From: Kribbella sindirgiensis
GTDB taxonomy: Bacteria > Actinomycetota > Actinomycetes > Propionibacteriales > Kribbellaceae
DNA length: 64,000 nt
NCBI RefSeq assembly: GCF_004331435.1
Contig: NZ_SJKA01000015.1
Coordinates: 62,001 to 126,000 of the forward strand
Direction: 5' to 3'
Shown here: piece by piece, positions 59,246 to 64,000 of the stretch
Layout of the letters: each line of letters begins with the position of its first letter
Numbering within the stretch: position 1 is the first letter of the stretch
The notes under the pieces: model-generated
What the model was told of the DNA's origin: nothing
Database searches by the model: none
What the model saw: the letters and a program-made list of their open reading frames with translations, nothing else
Made by a program: the position numbers and the translations under genes

Positions 59246-60175
59246 TTACGGGACTGCGCGGAGTGCGGCGGTGGCGGTGACCACGTCGCACCAGGCTTCG
59301 CCGACGCTTTTGAAGAGGCGGGGTGTGCCGGGAGTGAGGTCGAGTTGCCCGGTGACGAGTTCGTGGAGATCGGCCGTGATCGCGTCGGTTTCGGGTACGC
59401 CGTCCGCGACGGCGAGGATGATGTCCCCTGCCTGGCCCAGCGCGGAGGCCCGTGACTCGACCACGACGGTGGCGCGGCGGACGAGGTTCGTGTCGACCTC
59501 GCGGACCGCTGGTTCGTGCGACCCGACAGCGACCACGGTCGCTTCCGGCCGGAGCAGATCGGAGTCGAACACCGGCTCCGTCGCCGTCGTACAGCAGGCG
59601 ACCAGGTCGACGTTCGCGACGTCCTCCGGAGTTCCGGCCCGAGCTGGGAGGCCTTCCGCTTGAAGCGAGCCGACGAGCGCGGCGGCCGCCTCCACCCGGC
59701 GGCCCACGACGATGACCTGATTCAGCGGGCGGACCGCGTTGATCGCCAGCGCATGACTCAGCGCCTGCGGCCCCGTCCCGAACACGAGCAACGAGTTCGA
59801 GTCCGTGGTCGACAACCGGCGTACGGCGAGCGCCGACACACTCGCCGTACGTCGCAACGTCAGCGACTCGGCGTCGATCACTGCGACCGGCCACAGCGTC
59901 GGTCCGTCGAAGGCGATGTGGAGGCCCTGGATCCGGGGCAGGCCGCGGGCGGCGTTGCCGGGACTGACCGACACGACCTTCACGCCGACCTGCGGCCCGA
60001 CCTCGCCAGGCATCAAGATGAGTTGCCCGCCCGACATGTCCACGAACGTCCGCGGCGGCGTGTTTCCCGGCGCGGCGCCGGACACCAGCGCGTCGTCGAG
60101 CGCGTCGATCGCCTGCGTCCAGCTGAGCGTGCGCTCGAGGGCTGCCCGGTCGATGAACCTGATGCTGTCCGCCAT
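59246..60175 (-). CDS. Ornithine cyclodeaminase/mu-crystallin family protein
   Basis: 309 residues. The N-terminal substrate domain (PPRTFVDMSGGQLILMPGEVGPQVGVKVVSVSPGNAARGLPRIQG) and the NAD motif LLVFGTGPQALSHALAINAV, then VVAVGSHEPAVREVD, are the family hallmarks. Ornithine cyclodeaminase converts ornithine to proline with loss of ammonia; some relatives reduce cyclic imines instead. The nearby proline dehydrogenase gene makes an ornithine-to-proline role likely. The AGGAGA site and a 7-nt gap to the amidohydrolase gene indicate an operon. Confidence 0.87.
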   Translation of the reverse strand: MADSIRFIDRAALERTLSWTQAIDALDDALVSGAAPGNTPPRTFVDMSGGQLILMPGEVGPQVGVKVVSVSPGNAARGLPRIQGLHIAFDGPTLWPVAVIDAESLTLRRTASVSALAVRRLSTTDSNSLLVFGTGPQALSHALAINAVRPLNQVIVVGRRVEAAAALVGSLQAEGLPARAGTPEDVANVDLVACCTTATEPVFDSDLLRPEATVVAVGSHEPAVREVDTNLVRRATVVVESRASALGQAGDIILAVADGVPETDAITADLHELVTGQLDLTPGTPRLFKSVGEAWCDVVTATAALRAVP

Positions 60176-60182
60176 GGATCTC

Positions 60183-61406
60183 CTAAACGACGCGGCCGCT
60201 CTGGATGACGGTCCGTTCGGCCGCTGGATCCCACAGGCAGTCGGGCTGTTCCAACGGGTTGCCCGAGACTACGAGAAGGTCCGCGATCGCGCCGGGCCGG
60301 ACCACGCCGAGGTCCTCCAGCCCGAGGAGGCGAGCGTTCACCGAGGTCGCGCAGCGCAGCGTGCCGAGGATCCCGAGCACCTCGCTCTGCAGCCGCAACC
60401 CGTTGAGCTGCTCTTCTTCCAGCCCGCCCATCAGATCGGTGCCGAACCCCACCGGGACCTTCGCGGCCACGGCGAGCTCGATCGCCCGCCGGCCGGCGTC
60501 GAGTACCTCCCGGTTCTTGGCCAGCTGCACGGCGGCCATCCCGATCGCCTCGCCGCGCCGGTCCATCGCGTCGTACGCCGCCAACGTCGGAATCAGGAAC
60601 GCCCCGTACTCGGCCATCGCTGCGGCCGAGGAGGTGTCGAGCAGGTTGCCGTGCTCGATCGACCGGACGCCGTTCCGTACCGAGTGCACGATCGCCTCCG
60701 GCGAGTACGAATGCGCCGCGACGTAACTCCCCCGCCGGGCCGCCTCGGCCGTCACGGCGCGGATCTCGTCCTCGGAGTACTGCGGGATCCGGATCGGGTC
60801 GGTGAGCGAGACAACACCGCCCGACGTCATGATCTTGATCGCGTGCGCGCCCTGCCGGAAACGCTCACGGACGGCGCGGCGCAGCGGGTCCACGCCGTCG
60901 ACGACTTCGGTCGTGTGACTGTGACAAGGACAGGTGTCCCAGTGCGCCGGCCGGGCGTCGCCGTGCCCACCGGTCTGGCTCAGCGCCGGCCCGGTGAACA
61001 GGTACCGCGGCGCCTCCAGCCTGCCTTCGGCGATCGCCTTCGCCAGCCCGGCCTCACCGCCCGCGACATCGCGGATCGTCGTGAAGCCGCGCCGCAAGGA
61101 GTTGCGCAACCGGCCGGCCGCGACGATCGCGACATAGCTCAGCGGGCTCGCCTCGATGTCGACCATGTCCAGACTGATGCCGTACGGATGACAATGCGCG
61201 TCGATCAGCCCGGGCAGCACGGTGCCGCCCTGCGCGTCGACCACGACAGCGTCGTCGCCAAGGTCCCCGGTGTCCCCGACCGCGACGATCCGCCCGTCCC
61301 GAACCGCAACCGGCCCGTCGACGAGCTCCGCACTCTCGCCGTCGAACACGGCCGCGTTGGTGACGATGAGCGTGCCTGGAACTGAGCTGCGGTCATTGAC
61401 CAGCAC
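60183..61406 (-). CDS. Metal-dependent amidohydrolase (imidazolonepropionase-like)
   Basis: 407 residues. The metal motif GLIDAHCHPYGIS (HxH), the Lys in HAIKIMTSGG, the His residues in YVAAHSYSPEAIVHSVRNGVRSIEHG, and the final Asp in GFGTDLMGG define the amidohydrolase fold. Such enzymes hydrolyse amides, including proline-containing dipeptides in some members. Position between the cyclodeaminase and PucR-type regulator genes suggests release of an amino acid for catabolism. It overlaps the regulator gene by 14 nt. Confidence 0.88.
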   Translation of the reverse strand: MLVNDRSSVPGTLIVTNAAVFDGESAELVDGPVAVRDGRIVAVGDTGDLGDDAVVVDAQGGTVLPGLIDAHCHPYGISLDMVDIEASPLSYVAIVAAGRLRNSLRRGFTTIRDVAGGEAGLAKAIAEGRLEAPRYLFTGPALSQTGGHGDARPAHWDTCPCHSHTTEVVDGVDPLRRAVRERFRQGAHAIKIMTSGGVVSLTDPIRIPQYSEDEIRAVTAEAARRGSYVAAHSYSPEAIVHSVRNGVRSIEHGNLLDTSSAAAMAEYGAFLIPTLAAYDAMDRRGEAIGMAAVQLAKNREVLDAGRRAIELAVAAKVPVGFGTDLMGGLEEEQLNGLRLQSEVLGILGTLRCATSVNARLLGLEDLGVVRPGAIADLLVVSGNPLEQPDCLWDPAAERTVIQSGRVV

Positions 61407-62565
61407 GTGGTCCTCCTTGAGATGGCTGGAGCAGTGGAGCCATTGTCAGGGCGAGGTGGAGCGTGAGGCGATCCTCGCCGCTGCGCAGGTCGAAGCCGGT
61501 GATGGTCTCGATCCGGCGGAGCCGGTAGTACGCCGTCTGACGGTGGATGGCCAGCTCCGTCGCCAGTTCCTGGATGTTGCCGGCCCGGTCCAGGAAGACC
61601 TGCGCCGTCCGGACCAGGTCGCCGCCCGCGTCGAGCAATCGCTGCGCCCGCGGATCGAGTACGGCGTCCACCAGGGCCGACCGCGGACCGCACGAGATCA
61701 GTCGGTGGACGCCGAGCTGGGACCAATGAGCGACCGCACCGAGCCGCGGCACGGCGGCCAGGATCTTGGTGGCACGGCGCGCCTGTTCGTGGCTGGTTCG
61801 TGCATGGGCGACGCCGCGCTGCGGCTCGCCGACTCCGACGAGCAGCCGCGCGGCCGCCTGATCGCCGAGGCGTTGGGCGTGCAACTGGCGGAGCCTGTCG
61901 ATCGCCTGGTCGATCAACATCATCCGCTCGTTCGCGAGGTCGACGAGCAGTGTCGTGAAGCCCTCCCCCGACGTCGCGAGCACATGCCGCGGTAGCGACC
62001 AGAGATTGAGCGGCACGACCTCACGCGACGGCTGCTCGGCGTGGACGACCACGACGTACGCCGTCCGCTGGACGAGCCCCCGGCTGTCGAGCTCTTCGAC
62101 CGCTCGCGCCGAGACCGCGTCGTCCGGCGCAAGCAGGTTGGTGAGCAGGAGCGATGCGTCGCGACTCCCCCGGGCCCGTTGCGCGAGCAGCGCACCCGCG
62201 TCCCGCGCGATCGCGGCGGCCGCCTCGAGTTGCGCCGGCGTACCCAATCCGCCTCCGGGGTCGAGCAGCCAGAAGTAGCCGTAGGTCACGCCGTTCCACC
62301 GGACGGGCAGGCACAGCCGCGGCAGGATGCCGAGGCCCGGCTCGGACGGCGTACGGACCGGTCCGTCGGCGGTTGCGATGCCGAACTGCTCGAACCAGCT
62401 CCGGACATCGGCCGTCGAACGCCGCCGCAGGATCGACCCGGCCCGCACCGCGTCGATCTCGTCGGGCTGCGTGTTGAACGCGATCAGGTTGAAGTCGCGG
62501 TCCTCGAGCACAGCCGGCGTACCGAACGCGTCCGAGATCGCGCCGACCAGGTCGTCGAGGTCCAT
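61393..62565 (-). CDS. PucR/CdaR-family transcriptional regulator
   Basis: 390 residues. An N-terminal sensor region (residues 1-130) and GGDEF-like middle (VVVVHAEQPSREVV...) are followed by the C-terminal helix-turn-helix FLDRAGNIQELATELAIHRQTAYYRLRRIETITGFDLRSGEDRLTLHLAL, which is diagnostic of PucR/CdaR proteins. Regulators of this type stand beside proline-catabolic genes in several actinobacteria. Here the divergent neighbour is proline dehydrogenase, so it probably activates that gene and its own operon in response to proline. Confidence 0.9.
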   Translation of the reverse strand: MDLDDLVGAISDAFGTPAVLEDRDFNLIAFNTQPDEIDAVRAGSILRRRSTADVRSWFEQFGIATADGPVRTPSEPGLGILPRLCLPVRWNGVTYGYFWLLDPGGGLGTPAQLEAAAAIARDAGALLAQRARGSRDASLLLTNLLAPDDAVSARAVEELDSRGLVQRTAYVVVVHAEQPSREVVPLNLWSLPRHVLATSGEGFTTLLVDLANERMMLIDQAIDRLRQLHAQRLGDQAAARLLVGVGEPQRGVAHARTSHEQARRATKILAAVPRLGAVAHWSQLGVHRLISCGPRSALVDAVLDPRAQRLLDAGGDLVRTAQVFLDRAGNIQELATELAIHRQTAYYRLRRIETITGFDLRSGEDRLTLHLALTMAPLLQPSQGGPRAGQ

Positions 62566-62683
62566 GCACCCAGCTTAGACATTTGTATGACGTTCTGCGC
62601 CGGCGGATCTGTCACCTGGATAACGCCCGCGCGGCCGACCGGTCCTTACAGTGCACTCACATCCTGACCAGGAGGAGTCCGCC

Positions 62684-63610
62684 GTGCTTGGTACCGCTCT
62701 GCTCGCCGCATCCCGCAGCCGTCGCGTCCGGGCCGTTGTCACCAAATCCCCGGTGACGCGCAAGGTCGTCACGCGCTTCATCGCCGGCGACGACGTGAAC
62801 GCCGCCGTCGACACCACCCGACGCCTGACCTCCGGCGGCTTCGCCGTGACCCTCGACCACCTCGGCGAGGACACGCTCGACCGGACGCAGGCCGAGGCCA
62901 CCCGGGACGCGTACCTCACGCTGATCAAGCAGCTGGCCGACCAGGGACTCGCGACCAAGGCCGAGGCGTCGCTCAAGCTCTCGGCGATGGGTCAGGCGCT
63001 GCCCGGCGACGGCGAGGCGCTGGCCGCCGACAACGCCGCCGCGATCTGCGCCGCGGCCGCCGACGCCGGCATGACCGTCACTCTGGACATGGAGGACCAC
63101 ACCACGGTCGACTCCACGCTCAGCATCCTGGCGGAGCTGCGCAAGGATCACCCGACGGTCGGCGTCGCGCTGCAGGCGATGCTGTACCGCACCGAGGCCG
63201 ACTGCCGCGACCTCGCCACCGCGGGGTCGCGGGTCCGCCTGGTCAAGGGCGCGTACGCCGAACCGAAGTCGGTCGCCCACCCGGCGAAGAGCGACGTCGA
63301 CCGCGCGTACGCCCGCTGCCTCGGCATCCTGATGGGCGGCCTCGGCTACCCGATGATCGCCAGCCACGACCCCCGGATGATCTCGATCGCCCAGGCGCTG
63401 GCGACGCAGCACGGCAAGGGACAGGACGACTTCGAGTTCCAGATGCTCTACGGCATCCGGCCCAGCGCGCAGGAGCAGCTCCGCTCGCAGGGCTCCCGGG
63501 TGCGTATCTACGTCCCGTACGGCGACGACTGGTACGGGTACTTCATGCGCCGCCTGGCGGAACGTCCCGCCAACGTCGGCTTCCTGCTCCGCTCGCTCGT
63601 CACGAAGTAG
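62684..63610 (+). CDS. Proline dehydrogenase
   Basis: 308 residues from GTG 62684, with AGGAGGAG 7 nt upstream. The FAD-dependent barrel blocks are present: VTLDHLGED, EASLKLSAMGQAL, VTLDMEDHTTVDSTL, LVKGAYAEPKSVAHP, and FQMLYGIRP. It oxidises proline to pyrroline-5-carboxylate. The usual partner, P5C dehydrogenase, is not beside it in the window. It is divergent from the PucR-type regulator gene. Confidence 0.92.
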   Translation: MLGTALLAASRSRRVRAVVTKSPVTRKVVTRFIAGDDVNAAVDTTRRLTSGGFAVTLDHLGEDTLDRTQAEATRDAYLTLIKQLADQGLATKAEASLKLSAMGQALPGDGEALAADNAAAICAAAADAGMTVTLDMEDHTTVDSTLSILAELRKDHPTVGVALQAMLYRTEADCRDLATAGSRVRLVKGAYAEPKSVAHPAKSDVDRAYARCLGILMGGLGYPMIASHDPRMISIAQALATQHGKGQDDFEFQMLYGIRPSAQEQLRSQGSRVRIYVPYGDDWYGYFMRRLAERPANVGFLLRSLVTK

Positions 63611-63692
63611 CGCGTTTGTCGTATCTCGTGGTGCGCTGATCGTCATACATCTGAGGGCGGACAGCCGAGTCCGCCGAGGAGGTGACGGCACG

Positions 63693-64000
63693 GTGCCCGA
63701 AAACGACACTGCAGACGACGCCAAACGAGCAGCACACCGCGCGCTCGTGGAGCGGATCTTGACGGGCGACGGCAGAGCATCTGCCGAGCAGCGGAAGCGT
63801 GCGTTCGACGACGAGGGCCTGGTCCCGCCGGTGAGCACGCTGCTCGGCAGGATCACCCGTACGCCGGTACGCATCGACGAGGCCGACCTGGCCGTTGCGG
63901 GCTGCTCCGAGGACGAGGTGTTCGAGCTGGTGATCTGCGCTGCGGTCGGTCATTCGACCCGCCTGTACGAAGCCGGTCTCGCGGCCCTCGCCGAAGCGAT
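63693..64000 (+). CDS. Hypothetical protein, partial (runs off window)
   Basis: The frame is open from GTG 63693 (site GAGGAGGTGA) to the edge: MPENDTADDAKRAAHRALVERIL, then FDDEGLVPPVSTLLGRITRTPVRIDEADLAVAGCSEDEVFELVICAAVGHSTRLYEAGLAAL. The segment SEDEVFELVICAAVG resembles AhpD/carboxymuconolactone-decarboxylase-like helices, but too little is visible to name it. It lies 82 nt after the proline dehydrogenase gene and may be cotranscribed. Confidence 0.7.
   Translation, partial: MPENDTADDAKRAAHRALVERILTGDGRASAEQRKRAFDDEGLVPPVSTLLGRITRTPVRIDEADLAVAGCSEDEVFELVICAAVGHSTRLYEAGLAALAEA

Overview
The window is about 70% GC, has dense short-gap operons, GTG starts and strongly GC-biased third codon positions. 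It carries typical actinobacterial families: a SARP/BTAD regulator, a GAF-ANTAR protein, a GPGG-motif small membrane protein, and a sugar ABC operon without its own ATPase. I infer an Actinomycetota chromosome, plausibly a Propionibacteriales such as Kribbella. The genus is an impression from the proteins, not proven. No tRNA, rRNA or CRISPR array was seen.

Layout. 1-18.8 kb is ordinary and patchy chromosome. It holds the start of an HrpB helicase gene, a large beta-propeller protein, a PhyH-type dioxygenase, a SulP transporter, two acetyltransferases, a sugar ABC import operon, a GAF-ANTAR protein and a secreted heparinase-like protein. Two decayed genes lie here (a glycoside hydrolase and a hemerythrin), together with intergenic repeat clusters. 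19.06-46.0 kb (perhaps to 46.7 kb) is a biosynthetic gene cluster. 46.7-64 kb returns to ordinary functions: reductases, a secreted RTX-like protein, a TetR-linked oxidoreductase/hydrolase operon, an ABC exporter facing a two-component system, RNase HI, and an ornithine/proline catabolic region.

The cluster is the main interest. Its left operon (19.06-28.29 kb) encodes a lysine/ornithine-type N-hydroxylase, a PP-loop ATPase, a cupin, a methionyl-tRNA-synthetase-like protein, a DAO-type flavoenzyme, an ATP-grasp ligase and a solute-binding-protein fold without a signal peptide. N-hydroxylase + cupin + MetRS-like + DAO-type flavoenzyme is the known kit for making an N-N bond (the hydrazine-synthetase route of the s56-p1 and triacsin type). 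Here the cupin and MetRS-like parts, fused in some homologues, are separate genes with a 4-nt overlap. To the right are a P450, an MFS exporter, a second ATP-grasp-like protein, a DDAH-type amidinohydrolase, a small unknown protein, both subunits of a B12-dependent glutamate-mutase-like enzyme, an AsnRS-like amino-acid-activating enzyme, an amino acid transporter, an FMN glutamate-synthase-like protein, a SARP regulator, a third ATP-grasp ligase, a second N-hydroxylase and a cation/proton antiporter. I infer that the cluster makes a hydrazine-containing peptide-like compound from rearranged amino acids. I do not recognise this gene combination as a described pathway.

Regulatory signals in the cluster include the SARP gene, rare TTA codons in three cluster genes (none noticed elsewhere in the window), and large inverted repeats at 28.4 kb and 41.65 kb. 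Two families of dispersed intergenic elements also occur: four hairpins sharing a 21-nt core, and CCCCAAAC/GTTTGGGG palindromes at two loci, one of them a perfect 32-bp palindrome.
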